Shown here in pieces: positions 25,191-34,825 of a stretch of 64,000 nucleotides of DNA. Positions within the stretch are counted from its first letter, which is position 1. Every line of letters begins with the position of its first letter. The stretch is taken from the NCBI GenBank assembly GCA_038230735.1, contig JBBRMR010000011.1:29026-93025 (forward strand), in the 5' to 3' direction. The translations under genes and the position numbers were made by a program. Under the pieces are notes generated by a model. That model worked only from the letters and a program-made list of their open reading frames with translations, ran no database searches and was not told the origin of the DNA. Origin of the DNA: Arcicella sp038230735. GTDB taxonomy: Bacteria > Bacteroidota > Bacteroidia > Cytophagales > Spirosomataceae.

Positions 25191-26058
25191 CCCCATTTTT
25201 CCCAGGTGTTTGTCCAAACTTCTCTTTATACGCTTTGATAAAATGGGAAACACTTTCATAACCAATTTCCATACTGATTTCAGATACGTTTTTATTGGTT
25301 TTTTCTAATTGTAAACCTGCGTATTCCAAGCGTTTATTTTTAATCCAAAACGCAGGTGAAGTTTCAAATTGTTCCTGAAAGTCACGTTTGAAGGCGTAGA
25401 GACTTCTGCCCGAAAGTCGAGAGAGTTCATCTAAGGAAAGGGGTTTTAGATAATAAGAATTCATCAAATATTCCAAGTCCACCTTTTCGCCTTTATACAA
25501 ACTAAATAAAATGCTTTTAAACTGCCCAGAAACGTCAATTTCGAGGATATGAAGTAGTAATTCTTGGAGTTTTAAGCGTAAAAAATGGTTTAAATAAGGC
25601 GTTTCTTGGTGAAAATAAGGGAAGATGGATTCAGTAAACTTATGGAGAGATTCGGTGATTTCAAAGACCAAAAGCGTGGAATTATCTCCATTTCCCATTT
25701 CAGTATTTTCAAATAACTCCAAATGCAAACCCACAAATTCCTTCAATAATTTCTCATTAAAGAAAAAAACCAGACTTCTGTAATTGGTGTCAATCGTCTC
25801 CTGCATGAGGTAATAACCCCTGCGGATGAACACGATATGCCCCTTCCGCACGTGGATTGTTTGGGTGGGCGAGACGAATTTTTTTTCCCCTTCCAAGACA
25901 AAAATCACGGCGTGTTCTTCAAAAAAAACCTCATTTTTAAGCGGTGGGTCTTGATTTCGGTACGCCACAAAAGTCATATCCTGAATTTTCAAGGACTGAA
26001 ATTCGCCAGCGTGAATCAAAGAAGGAACTCGAATCATGGTTTTTGATTTATCACTCAA
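25174..26058 (-). CDS. AraC-family transcriptional regulator
   Basis: 294 residues. N-terminal half cupin-like (VIFVLEGEKKFVSPTQTIHVRKGHIVFIRRGYY), C-terminal AraC double HTH (about 195-288): LSLDELSRLSGRSLYAFKRDFQEQFETSPAFWIKNKRL and VSEISMEIGYESVSHFIKAYKEKFGQTPGK. Ligand unknown. The last residues and stop are encoded inside a heptanucleotide repeat array, so the C-terminal tail has probably changed by repeat insertion. Located upstream of the ABC unit and downstream of DUF4394; targets not evident. Confidence 0.9.
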   Translation of the reverse strand: MSDKSKTMIRVPSLIHAGEFQSLKIQDMTFVAYRNQDPPLKNEVFFEEHAVIFVLEGEKKFVSPTQTIHVRKGHIVFIRRGYYLMQETIDTNYRSLVFFFNEKLLKEFVGLHLELFENTEMGNGDNSTLLVFEITESLHKFTESIFPYFHQETPYLNHFLRLKLQELLLHILEIDVSGQFKSILFSLYKGEKVDLEYLMNSYYLKPLSLDELSRLSGRSLYAFKRDFQEQFETSPAFWIKNKRLEYAGLQLEKTNKNVSEISMEIGYESVSHFIKAYKEKFGQTPGKNGVHGER

Positions 26059-26090
26059 AGATAAATAGTTCCGTGGGTATTAAAAAAGAA

Positions 26091-26123
26091 AAGAGCTTGC
26101 TAAGTTTAAAACTCAACAAGCCC
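26091..26123 (-). terminator. terminator after DUF4394 gene
   Basis: GAGCTTGCTAAGTTT (about 26093-26107) pairs imperfectly with AAACTCAACAAGCCC (26109-26123); on the minus strand it is followed by TTTTCTTTTTT. Confidence 0.7.
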
Positions 26124-26145
26124 TTTATTGACTATTAACAAAAAT

Positions 26146-27669
26146 CTAAAACCCTAATCCTACCGCAAAACCTCTATATGTACCCGTGAAGGTATATGTA
26201 CCCACGGCAGTTGCCGCTCCTGAAGTTAAATTGATACTGTATAGTTTTGTAACTCCGCCCACTGTTAACAAAGCCCAAGCCTTGTTTGACGTGCCGCCAA
26301 TGTCAAAACCGTTGCTTTCCGTTGGTATAACTCCCAATGAACCAACCTCTACCAATGTACCCGTATTTGGGGGATCTTGCTTGAAAAGTTTGCCCGTTAC
26401 ATAATCAATATCGTATAAAACGGTTGCCGTACTTCCCGCAAAATTGTTGGTATAAGCTGCCGCACTAATTTTGGCAGTTGTTGGGTTTATTGCTCCGTCC
26501 ACGGCGGCAACCGTACCATCATTGGGATTTAAACGTAGATTTTGCCCTGCATTGCTCACCACTCTTATTCTATCAACCGTTGGATTAAAGTCAAATCCGA
26601 AGGATGTTCCGTTCAGTACCGTTGAAAAAGGTGCAGTGCCTATGACGGTAGCTGCCCCCGTTGCTGTATTCAAAATATAGAGTCTGCTATTGCTTCCCAA
26701 AGCTAATAATTGACCCGCTGCGGGGCGAAAATCTATACCCATGATGTTCTCACCCGTTGCCAAACCCGTAATAGCTTTTGAAACTGGTACTGGGTTTTCT
26801 GGATTAAAAATCATCAACATATTCGCATCATTCACCGCATAAGCTACGGACAACGTGGGAATGGCAATTCCGATGGCGTTGGTCAATGTGCCAACAGCTC
26901 CTAAACTTTCTGCCTTACCCGTGGTCAAGTTTATATTAAACAAAGTGGGTTTTCCACTCATGTTATAAATAGCTAAACCTGCGTTATTTGGTCCAATATC
27001 AAAACCACCATCACCTGTAAAGTCCACGCCCAAAGCACCCACCATCACTAATGTACCGTTGTTTGGAGGGTCTTGCTTATACAACATATCTGTCTGAGGA
27101 TCAATGTCATACAAAACTGTTGTGGTGCTTCCCGAGAAATTTTCGGTGTAGGCTACTGATGTTATGGCAGCCGCTGCTCCATTAATCACGGCATCGGTGG
27201 CGGCTACGGTTCCCAATTCTGGATGAAGTCTTAAATTTTGCCCTGTACTCGTTACCAAACGGATTCTATCAACGATTGGATTAAAGTCAAAACCTACCGT
27301 AGTTCCCTCAACGGCGGGTGTAAACGAAGCAGCTCCCAATGGATTTGCTCTTCCCGAAGTTAAGTCAATGGCATACAAACGACTTGACGAACCCAAACCG
27401 TATAATTGCCCCGTGGCAGGTCTGAAATCAATGGCGATGATATTGTCGTTAGCAGTCAAATTTGAAATTGCCAAAGTTGATTTTGCCGTTGCCAAATTTT
27501 TGGCATTAAAAACGCTCAGTTGATTGCCCGTTGATAATACATAGAAGTCTAAGTCGGGAACAATAGGTGCAGGCGTTGTGCCTCCATTATCAGATTTACA
27601 AGCCGTGAAAGCCCATAAAATAAGACTAAATAAAGTCGCTTTTGACAGTAATTGTGTTACCTTTTTCAT
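26146..27669 (-). CDS. DUF4394 lipoprotein with duplicated domain
   Basis: 507 residues; lipobox LWAFTACKSDN, linker, then two tandem DUF4394 domains (about 40-275 and 275-507). Each has IDFRPA(T/A)GQL..LG..SRLY, GFDFNP.VDRIR.V...GQNLRL.P..GTVAA.D..I and D(I).TG(K/M)L.KQDPPN.GTLV.VG.LGV, so the copies are clearly homologous. It is a predicted extracytoplasmic beta-propeller. Function unknown. Divergent from the small lipoprotein gene at 27837 and shares its promoter region. Confidence 0.85.
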   Translation of the reverse strand: MKKVTQLLSKATLFSLILWAFTACKSDNGGTTPAPIVPDLDFYVLSTGNQLSVFNAKNLATAKSTLAISNLTANDNIIAIDFRPATGQLYGLGSSSRLYAIDLTSGRANPLGAASFTPAVEGTTVGFDFNPIVDRIRLVTSTGQNLRLHPELGTVAATDAVINGAAAAITSVAYTENFSGSTTTVLYDIDPQTDMLYKQDPPNNGTLVMVGALGVDFTGDGGFDIGPNNAGLAIYNMSGKPTLFNINLTTGKAESLGAVGTLTNAIGIAIPTLSVAYAVNDANMLMIFNPENPVPVSKAITGLATGENIMGIDFRPAAGQLLALGSNSRLYILNTATGAATVIGTAPFSTVLNGTSFGFDFNPTVDRIRVVSNAGQNLRLNPNDGTVAAVDGAINPTTAKISAAAYTNNFAGSTATVLYDIDYVTGKLFKQDPPNTGTLVEVGSLGVIPTESNGFDIGGTSNKAWALLTVGGVTKLYSINLTSGAATAVGTYTFTGTYRGFAVGLGF

Positions 27670-27762
27670 AGTAATTGTTGTTTGTTAATACATATCACCC
27701 TTATATACGAAACATTAGTTAGTTAGGTTTTATGGCTAAATATTTTTTTAATAAAATATTTA

Positions 27763-27816
27763 TGCAACACTATTGCATATAAAACATCGAAATGATATAT
27801 TTGCAACACTATTGCA
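27763..27816 (+). promoter_or_regulatory. twin palindromic operator TGCAA-N5-TTGCA
   Basis: The 15-mer TGCAACACTATTGCA occurs exactly twice, at 27763-27777 and 27802-27816 (39 bp apart, near four helical turns). The first extends to TATGCAA/TTGCATA arms. They straddle a promoter with TTG at 27773-27775 and TATATTTG (27796-27803), one on the -33 and one just past the -7, as for repression. Candidate binder: a Fur/Zur- or MarR-type repressor; unproven. Confidence 0.75.
27773..27803 (+). promoter_or_regulatory. promoter of small lipoprotein gene
   Basis: TTG (27773-27775), 20-bp spacer, TATATTTG (27796-27803): full match to the Bacteroidota -7 TAnnTTTG. Start codon 34 bp downstream. Confidence 0.7.
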
Positions 27817-27836
27817 GTAAACAAAAACTTAAAAAC

Positions 27837-28388
27837 ATGAAATCAACACAAAAAAGTATTTTAATGGCAATAATAGCAATAGCTATGTTGGCAGGTTGCA
27901 AGAAAGACGAACCTGCACCCGTAGAAGACAATGAGAACTTGACAACCGTGAAATTGAAGTTTACAGAAAGCGGAACAACCTCCACTTTTACCTTTAAAGA
28001 TTTGGATGGTGCGGGCGGAAATCCTCCTACGATTGATAAGATTTCTTTGAAGCCCAATAAGATCTACACGATGGCGGTAGATGTTTTGGATGAAACTAAA
28101 AAGCCCGTAGAAACCATTTCAGACGCTATTTATACGGAAAGAGACCAACATCTTTTTGAGTATGTGCCAACGCCAGCAACGATTCTGTCGGTAACAACCA
28201 CTGATAAAGACACTCGTAATCTACCTGTGGGATTAACGGCAAGCGTAAAAACTACGGCGGCTGGAACGGGAAAATTGCAGGTGGTTTTGCACCACCAGCC
28301 GCCCGTGAATGGCAAGATTGTTAAAACTGGGGCTTTCAATCTCGGAAGCGTTGATTTTGATGGGACGTTTGAGGTAGAAGTGAAATAA
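27837..28388 (+). CDS. small lipoprotein, possible metal-binding
   Basis: 183 residues; lipobox MLAGC (Cys19), then an Ig-like/periplasmic-binding-like beta domain: VKLKFTESGTTSTFTFKDLDGAGG...PPTI and DERDQHLFEYVP, VVLHHQPPVNGK with repeated His. The pattern matches small Bacteroidota lipoproteins annotated as type 1 periplasmic binding fold that often precede a TonB receptor. ATG 27837 gives the full signal peptide; the longer frame (27792) starts inside the operator. Controlled by two identical palindromes. Metal capture is inference from the histidines and context. Confidence 0.75.
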   Translation: MKSTQKSILMAIIAIAMLAGCKKDEPAPVEDNENLTTVKLKFTESGTTSTFTFKDLDGAGGNPPTIDKISLKPNKIYTMAVDVLDETKKPVETISDAIYTERDQHLFEYVPTPATILSVTTTDKDTRNLPVGLTASVKTTAAGTGKLQVVLHHQPPVNGKIVKTGAFNLGSVDFDGTFEVEVK

Positions 28389-28394
28389 TCTTTT

Positions 28395-28480
28395 ACCACA
28401 TAGGTAGGATAGGGAGGTTAGGTTTTTGTGTAAATAATATTTCTCTTAAAATCTAACCTTCCTATCCTTTCTATGTGGTT
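28395..28480. terminator. long inverted repeat between convergent genes
   Basis: ACCACATAG...GGATAGG...AGGTTAG (28395-28420) pairs with CTAACCT..CCTATCC..CTATGTGGT (28453-28479). Each arm can also be read as 7-nt units (CTAACCT, TCCTATC, CTTTCTA). It ends both the lipoprotein and the giant minus-strand gene. Confidence 0.8.
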
Positions 28481-31400
28481 TAAAACCCAGTCTGCAATTT
28501 TACCCCCGCAGTGCTGTATAATAATTGTGCGTTTGGTCTTAACTCAATATTTTTCAAAACCCCATTTTCATTTACCGTTACGACATGGTTGTTATTGATA
28601 ATAACCATATCCCCCGCTAAGGGTTTTCTGCCGATGTCCCACGTTGAACCCGTCTCCCAATTACCAGAAATGATGCTGGTAACTGTTCCGCCAATTCTAC
28701 TGCCTTGAAATTCATAGGCTCCAATATCGACAATTCCACCATTGAAACGTCTTAGATTTGCTGTTAAATCCTTGTCAGTTAAGCCAATAATTCCATTATC
28801 TCCTGCATCAATGGCGGGTGAAATATTGGTCAATTTATAGTCTCCCGATAGCGTTGGGGCTAATCCGTAAGAGGTTAAATTAATAAATTGAGGATTAATA
28901 TTAAGATTGTTTACCCCTGGATAGCCACCTTCCACAATGCTGTATGAAATGATGGATTGCACATCATTGAAAGGCGTAATATTGCCCCAAAGAATCGAAT
29001 TTTTAAACACTGGGGTACTATTTGAATTAAAAACTGTTCCACTAATGCCTCCATTTCCCGTAATGGTAGCATTGGTAATTATAGGATTTGAGCCATTATT
29101 ATACATCGCTCCACCCGTTGCTTTGTTCCCCGCCATCAAGATTTCTTGGTAGATTGGATTGCTCCCAAGATGATAAGTAGCTCCCCCAAAAGTGGCTTCA
29201 TTACCCATGAAAATTGTGTTTTTAATGGTTGGATTACTGTTATTAGTCGCAAATAGTCCACCACCAAATACGGCACGGTTACTGATAATTTTACAATTAA
29301 TAACCACGGGCGAACTTCCATTATCTAAGCTAACTCCCCCGCCATCGTTGATGGTTATGGGTTGTACAGTTGGACTTGGTGGAGGATACGTTCCGAAGGA
29401 AGTGAGGTTGGCGTTTCCAGCTATTATCGTAAATCCGTCTAAAATAGTAGCATTATTAGCGGCAAAGAAAGTAACAATGTGGTATGAATTATCATCAACC
29501 GTGGCAGAAGAACCAATTTCACCGCTCAAAATCGTTGGATTTGCCCTAAAATCACGTTGACTTTGAGTCGTTTCCGTTCCTACAAAACCGCCAAATAACA
29601 TCCTTCCGCTGGGAATATTAAAAGAGATGGTTCGGTCAATCGTGGTGGTGGGTTTATAAATTCCTTGGGCTACCCAAATCTCCGCATTTGTAGGGGCGGC
29701 ACTCAAAGCCGTTTGCAAATTACGGTACGCCGTTGCCCAAGATGTGCCATTTTGGGTTGAAGAAGTATTGGTCATATTAACAAAAACGACATTATAAACT
29801 GTGGGAATTATAACCGATACGCTGGTAGTAGCGGTTGCCACGCAAGTCCCTGAAGTTGAATTTACCGTCAAGGAATAAACGCCCGCCATTGCCAAAGTTG
29901 CCGAAGAAATTACGGGGTTTTGGGCATTGGAAGTAAATAAATTAGGACCCGCCCAAGCAAAATTTGTTCCCGTGGTTATGGTGGTTAAATTGATATTCCC
30001 ACCCGTTGTTACGGGCGAATTACTATTTGCCGTAGCAACTACAGAACCAATCGTGAAAGTGGTTGCGGTGCGACAAGTTGGATAAAGAGCATTGGCTACA
30101 TAAAAGGTTGTTGTTCCTGCCGTTGCCGTATTGGGAATACCCGAACCTGCCAAACCTACGGGGTTAAAGATTTCGCCCATTGTTAGAACTGAACCACCCG
30201 ATGCCCCCGCATACCAATTATTAACCCCTCCCGCAAAAACGGGCGGGGTAGATTCTATGATAAACGTACCCGTTACGCCCGATAAATAAGTGCTTATCAC
30301 CATAATATAGGTTGTTCCAGCTACTAAGTTTTCAGTTAATCTTGAAGAATATTGTAAAGTGCCACTGTCATCATCCCCCCTCAGAAAGTTGGTAGCGGGT
30401 GATGCAGGATTAAAAGAAGTCTGATAAAGACTCATGTAAGTATCGTAAGGGTCTGAACCAGAGAGGTTTGCATCAATAGTTTCAAAACTAACGTTTCCCG
30501 AAGAAGGAGCGACAAAAGTGAAAGTTTGGTAATAAGCATTTACGCCCGATGCCACATAAACCGTGGTGTTGTTGCCATCCGCCCTTACATAAGTGGGTGA
30601 AGCCGTAGTCAGTAATCCATCTACCATTTTACTTTTTAAGGCAGGAACAACCAAGCCTTGTCCAGATGGCACAGCAGCATTTTGGCAAACTGTATAAGAA
30701 GCAACCGTTGGCATTACGGTAGGATTAACCGTTACGTTCACTGCCTGTTGAACCAACGCCCCGCAAGGGTTTGGACTAATACTGAAAAGGTACGTTACGG
30801 TTATCGGATTTGTGGTAGTATTAATCAACGTTTCATTGACGTTTGCATTATTGCCACTACTTCCTGCATTGCTGATTCCTACTACCGTTGCCCTCGTCCA
30901 AGCAAAAGTAAAAGTGCCAACAGAACCCGTGGTGGCGGTATAATTGAAGGCTTGGTTACTACAAATGGTATTATCAGCTTGTGAATTTAGGGTTGGATAG
31001 GCACAGAAATTGGTGGTATATACTCCTCTCCCATGCGTAGCAACGGCAATAGTACCATCGGAAGAACGATAACGTAACATATAACAGCTGACATTCGCTA
31101 AAGCCGCATTGGTGGGTTCCCAACCTGGATTTGTTAACGTTACATCGCTCGTTGAAAAAATACCTAATTCAGTAGCTAAAAGTACCTGTTTTCTATTATT
31201 CGGATTAAATAAAGCGTATCTGATGGGTATATCGGGCAAACCATAACCCACTTCATCTTTGCTAATCCAAGTGGTTCCGCCGTTCGTGGTATAATGCACA
31301 GATTTGACCCCATAATTTGAACGAGTTACTAATAATTCATTCTCGGTTGCTCCAATTTCAACGCACGAAACCACCCCACTAAATCCCGTTGCAATAGTCG

Positions 31401-33210
31401 TAATGGCTTGTGTTCCGCCTACATTTCCAGCGTTCACAATTTTAATAATATTGCCATTTCGTCCGCCCACAAAGACGGTATTATCGGTTAGTCCACATCG
31501 GACTAAGGAGGTTATTCCTACGGATGGATGTAGTATGGTTGAAAGTGAAGTTGCCCCGCCAATGCCCGCCACACGGTTCAAGGTGGTATTACTTTGCTCG
31601 GCATACAGCACATTTTGATTACTGTTATAATCGGAAGGTCCGACGAATTGTGAACCGCTTGTACTCAAATTGGTAACACTATTTGTGGCGGCGTTATAAA
31701 AATTATAAGCCCCTAATTGATAAGAAGTTATCTGAAAATCAGGCTGGTCTTGGTCGATAAAACTTAACATTCCGTCACCTCCCGTAACTTGTATGCCGCC
31801 GCCAATGGTATTGAGGGAGGACGTTATTTTGTGCGTTCCGTTGTCCTGAGCACCCGCTAAAAGGTAGCCATCACCCGCAATATTTTTCATTGCCACGCCG
31901 TAATACTGCGTAACATTGAAACCATTATTTCTACTATTGAAAGTTGGAGTAACCGTGGCTGGATTTCCGTAATTGGGCGAATAATAGACCCCTCCGTCGT
32001 TGCCGATAATGGTTTCATTTGGAAATCCTGGGCGAAAAATAATGGCATGATGGTCGGGATGAAGTCCTTCGGCATAATAGCCTCGCACATTCCAAGTTAC
32101 ACCATCAGTCGTTCGTCCAATCACATTCCCCGCTCCGATGACAACGTTGGGGTCAGTTGGTTTTACTGCCAAAATCAAATCATACCAAGCCTGACTGCTG
32201 GTAAGGCTCGAAGAAGGGGTAACGTCTGTCCAATTTAGTCCTGCATCAACGGATTTTCTTGCCCATGCGGTTGTGTAGCCACTACTTTGAGTGATGGCGT
32301 AAATAACCTGAGTGCTTCCAGAAGTGGACGGGGCGAGGGCAATTTCTGTTCTGTATTGACTGGCATCAGAGGTGATTTGTGTCCAAGTTGTTCCTGCATC
32401 GGCAGATTTAAAAATTCGACTACCTCGTTCAAAAATTCTTCCGAAAGATGCGTAAATGATGCCGTCAGAGCCAATTTCTAAGTCGGCGGCGAAATTGGTT
32501 ACGGGTGATAAAGCGGGGGTAATGGTAGTTGGTTTCAAGGTAATCGCCCAAGTTGTTCCTCCATCCGTTGATTTATAAACCCCTCCCACCGTGGCGGCAA
32601 AAACAACGCCCGTGCTATTGACAATGATTTTTTGAACATAATTAAAATCGGTATTACTGGCGGTTGAGGCTAATTGAGTCCAATTTGTGCCTACATTATT
32701 ACTTTTCCAGATTCCCGCCCCTTGTTGTGAATCAGCATTGAACCAAGCCTCGCCCGTACCTACGTAGAAATTTTGAGTATTGGCTGGGTCAGAAGCAATG
32801 CAGGAAATAGCCAAATTTGCCCAAAAATCATCCACTTTTTGCCAAACGGTGGTAGCATTGGTGATGTCATTATTATACCAAAGTCCCCCACCAACGCCAC
32901 CCGCCCAAACTTTCTTGGCGGTGGCATCGTTGGGGTCGAACATTAAGGCTCTTGTTCGTCCGCCGATGTTGTTGGGTCCACGTTCATTCCACGTGATGCC
33001 CCCAACGGCAACGTTTTGAACGAGCCGTCTCTTAATTTCCTCACGAGCTTTCACCAATCTTTCCAAAGGAATTTTGCCCGTGGCGGGGTCTCTGATAGGC
33101 ACCATTTCCGCTTCCATTCTGGCTCGTGGGTCGTCCACTTGAGCGGAGATTCTGAACGAAAGAAAAAGGGATGCGATGATATAAATTGTTTTTAATAATA
33201 TGTGTTTCAT
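28480..33210 (-). CDS. giant secreted beta-propeller / parallel beta-helix protein
   Basis: 1576 residues from MKHILLKTIYII with a signal peptide (to ...RISAQ). Domains: BNR/sortilin-like propeller (about 50-735; repeated KSTDGGTTWA, SDAGTTWTQI, VDAGLNWTDV); PKD-like Ig domain (about 740-860; QAFNYTATTGSVGTFTFAWTR); PPC-like domain (about 885-990; FVAPSSGNVSFET, YDTYMSLYQ, LRGDDDSG); right-handed beta-helix with Asn-rich turns (about 1140-1505); C-terminal module GNWETGSTWDIGRKPLAGDM...GVKLQTGF. The C-terminal half is shared with the M36 protein. Surface-exposed or released by type IX or a similar route; exact sorting is inference. Start chosen at M13 of the open frame. Confidence 0.8.
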   Translation of the reverse strand: MKHILLKTIYIIASLFLSFRISAQVDDPRARMEAEMVPIRDPATGKIPLERLVKAREEIKRRLVQNVAVGGITWNERGPNNIGGRTRALMFDPNDATAKKVWAGGVGGGLWYNNDITNATTVWQKVDDFWANLAISCIASDPANTQNFYVGTGEAWFNADSQQGAGIWKSNNVGTNWTQLASTASNTDFNYVQKIIVNSTGVVFAATVGGVYKSTDGGTTWAITLKPTTITPALSPVTNFAADLEIGSDGIIYASFGRIFERGSRIFKSADAGTTWTQITSDASQYRTEIALAPSTSGSTQVIYAITQSSGYTTAWARKSVDAGLNWTDVTPSSSLTSSQAWYDLILAVKPTDPNVVIGAGNVIGRTTDGVTWNVRGYYAEGLHPDHHAIIFRPGFPNETIIGNDGGVYYSPNYGNPATVTPTFNSRNNGFNVTQYYGVAMKNIAGDGYLLAGAQDNGTHKITSSLNTIGGGIQVTGGDGMLSFIDQDQPDFQITSYQLGAYNFYNAATNSVTNLSTSGSQFVGPSDYNSNQNVLYAEQSNTTLNRVAGIGGATSLSTILHPSVGITSLVRCGLTDNTVFVGGRNGNIIKIVNAGNVGGTQAITTIATGFSGVVSCVEIGATENELLVTRSNYGVKSVHYTTNGGTTWISKDEVGYGLPDIPIRYALFNPNNRKQVLLATELGIFSTSDVTLTNPGWEPTNAALANVSCYMLRYRSSDGTIAVATHGRGVYTTNFCAYPTLNSQADNTICSNQAFNYTATTGSVGTFTFAWTRATVVGISNAGSSGNNANVNETLINTTTNPITVTYLFSISPNPCGALVQQAVNVTVNPTVMPTVASYTVCQNAAVPSGQGLVVPALKSKMVDGLLTTASPTYVRADGNNTTVYVASGVNAYYQTFTFVAPSSGNVSFETIDANLSGSDPYDTYMSLYQTSFNPASPATNFLRGDDDSGTLQYSSRLTENLVAGTTYIMVISTYLSGVTGTFIIESTPPVFAGGVNNWYAGASGGSVLTMGEIFNPVGLAGSGIPNTATAGTTTFYVANALYPTCRTATTFTIGSVVATANSNSPVTTGGNINLTTITTGTNFAWAGPNLFTSNAQNPVISSATLAMAGVYSLTVNSTSGTCVATATTSVSVIIPTVYNVVFVNMTNTSSTQNGTSWATAYRNLQTALSAAPTNAEIWVAQGIYKPTTTIDRTISFNIPSGRMLFGGFVGTETTQSQRDFRANPTILSGEIGSSATVDDNSYHIVTFFAANNATILDGFTIIAGNANLTSFGTYPPPSPTVQPITINDGGGVSLDNGSSPVVINCKIISNRAVFGGGLFATNNSNPTIKNTIFMGNEATFGGATYHLGSNPIYQEILMAGNKATGGAMYNNGSNPIITNATITGNGGISGTVFNSNSTPVFKNSILWGNITPFNDVQSIISYSIVEGGYPGVNNLNINPQFINLTSYGLAPTLSGDYKLTNISPAIDAGDNGIIGLTDKDLTANLRRFNGGIVDIGAYEFQGSRIGGTVTSIISGNWETGSTWDIGRKPLAGDMVIINNNHVVTVNENGVLKNIELRPNAQLLYSTAGVKLQTGF

Positions 33211-33422
33211 ACTGCGTTGCGGCGATAATAAATTAGCTGTTATCAATCAAGGAACGAAAAATGGTGGCGGTATTACATTTAAGAAAAATATTGATTCATA
33301 AATTAAACCAAAATTAAAAAGAGATTACAATATAGTCATAGAGACTAATTAATCTTAAATTTAATATGATTTATCTAATTGATAATCAAATGGTTATTAA
33401 ATTCTAATATTTAATTAAAGGA
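33211..33422. other. AT-rich upstream region of the beta-propeller gene
   Basis: Very AT-rich spacer that must hold the promoter of the 28480-33210 gene. No exact TAnnTTTG box was found on the minus strand. Nothing else recognised. Confidence 0.3.
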
Positions 33423-33500
33423 AAAAGTCAAGCATCAAAAGGTTGGAGGATATTGTCCTTAACCTTTTGACGCTTGACTTTTTGACCTTTATCCTTTTAC
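33423..33500. repeat. heptanucleotide arrays between the giant genes
   Basis: Inverted pair: AAGTCAA, GCATCAA, AAGGTTG (from about 33426) against CTTTTGA, CGCTTGA, CTTTTTGA, CCTTTAT (about 33460-33495). AAAGTCAAGC (33425-33434) pairs with GCTTGACTTT (33472-33481). It probably also ends transcription of the M36 gene. Confidence 0.85.
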
Positions 33501-33503
33501 CTT

Positions 33504-34825
33504 CTAAAAACCAGTCTGCAATTTAACGCCTGCAATGCTGTACGTAACTTTGGCATTTTGTCGTATTTCAATATTTTTTAACACGCCATCTTGATTCACC
33601 GTTACGATATGGTTATTGTTGATAATGACCATATCTCCCGCTAAGGGTTTTCTGCCGATGTCCCACGTTGAGTTTGTTTCCCAATTGCCCGAGGTAATAC
33701 TGATAATTGTGCCACCCACTCGACTGCCTTGAAATTCATACGCTCCCATATCCACAATACCACCGTTGAAACGTCTTAGATTACCCACTAAATCCTTGTC
33801 GGTCAGACTAATAGTACCATTGTCTCCCGCATCAATGGCGGGGGAAGTATTAATAACCCTATTATCTCCTGCCAAGGTTGGAGCTAATCCCGATGGAGTC
33901 ATATTCACAAATTGAGGATTCAGATTTAGGTTGCCAACGCCTGGATAACCGCCCTCAATGATGCTATACGTAACTACACTTTGCGTATCATTAAAAGGAG
34001 TAATATTGCCAAAAATAATACAGTTTTTAACCACTGGTGTACTTGTTGAATTGAAAATGGCTCCATTCGACCCTCCGTTTCCAGCAATCGTTACATTACT
34101 AATCATCGGATTTGATTGATTGTTATACATCGCTCCACCCGTGGCTTTGTTGCCCGAAATCAAAACATTTTTATACATTGGATTACTCCCCAAATGGTAA
34201 GCCCCACCCCCAAAGGTTGCCTGATTGTTACTGAATATACAGTTCATAATCGTTGGATTACTACCATTGGTAGCATATAATCCTCCGCCAAATATACCAT
34301 CGTTACTAATAATTTTACAGTTCATAATCATTGGTGAACTGGCATTATCCAAACCAATACCTCCACCATCATTAATTGACAAAGGTAGTCCCGCTGGTGG
34401 TGGCAAAGGTCGAGTGCGGTCGGAGCTAAGATTGGCATTCCCCGCCATCACCGTGAAACCGTCTAAAATGGTTGTATTGCTTACTCCAATGAAGGTAACC
34501 ACGTGATATGAATTATCGCTCACCGTTGAAACAGAACCAATTTCTCCACTCAAAATCGTGGGATTGGTATTGAAATTTCGCTGATTTTGGGTTACTTCCG
34601 TTCCTACAAAACCGCCAAATAACATCGCTCCACTTGGAATATTAAACGAAATGGTTTTATCAATAGTCATAGTCGGTTTATAAATTCCTTGGGCTACCCA
34701 AATCTCCGCATTAACGGGTCCAGCCGCCAGAGCCGTTTGCAAATTACCAAAAGCCGTTGCCCAAGAAGTTCCATTTTGGGTCGGAGCGGCAGCATTCGCA
34801 ATATTAACGAAAACTACTGTATTGG
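33504..34825 (-). repeat. C-terminal module duplicated in the neighbouring gene
   Basis: This ~1.3 kb is a close relative of 28480-29800: same order of beta-helix repeats and the same C-terminal GNWET..TWDIGRKPLAGDM module, with long stretches identical at DNA level. Indicates tandem duplication or gene conversion between the two giant genes. Confidence 0.85.
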
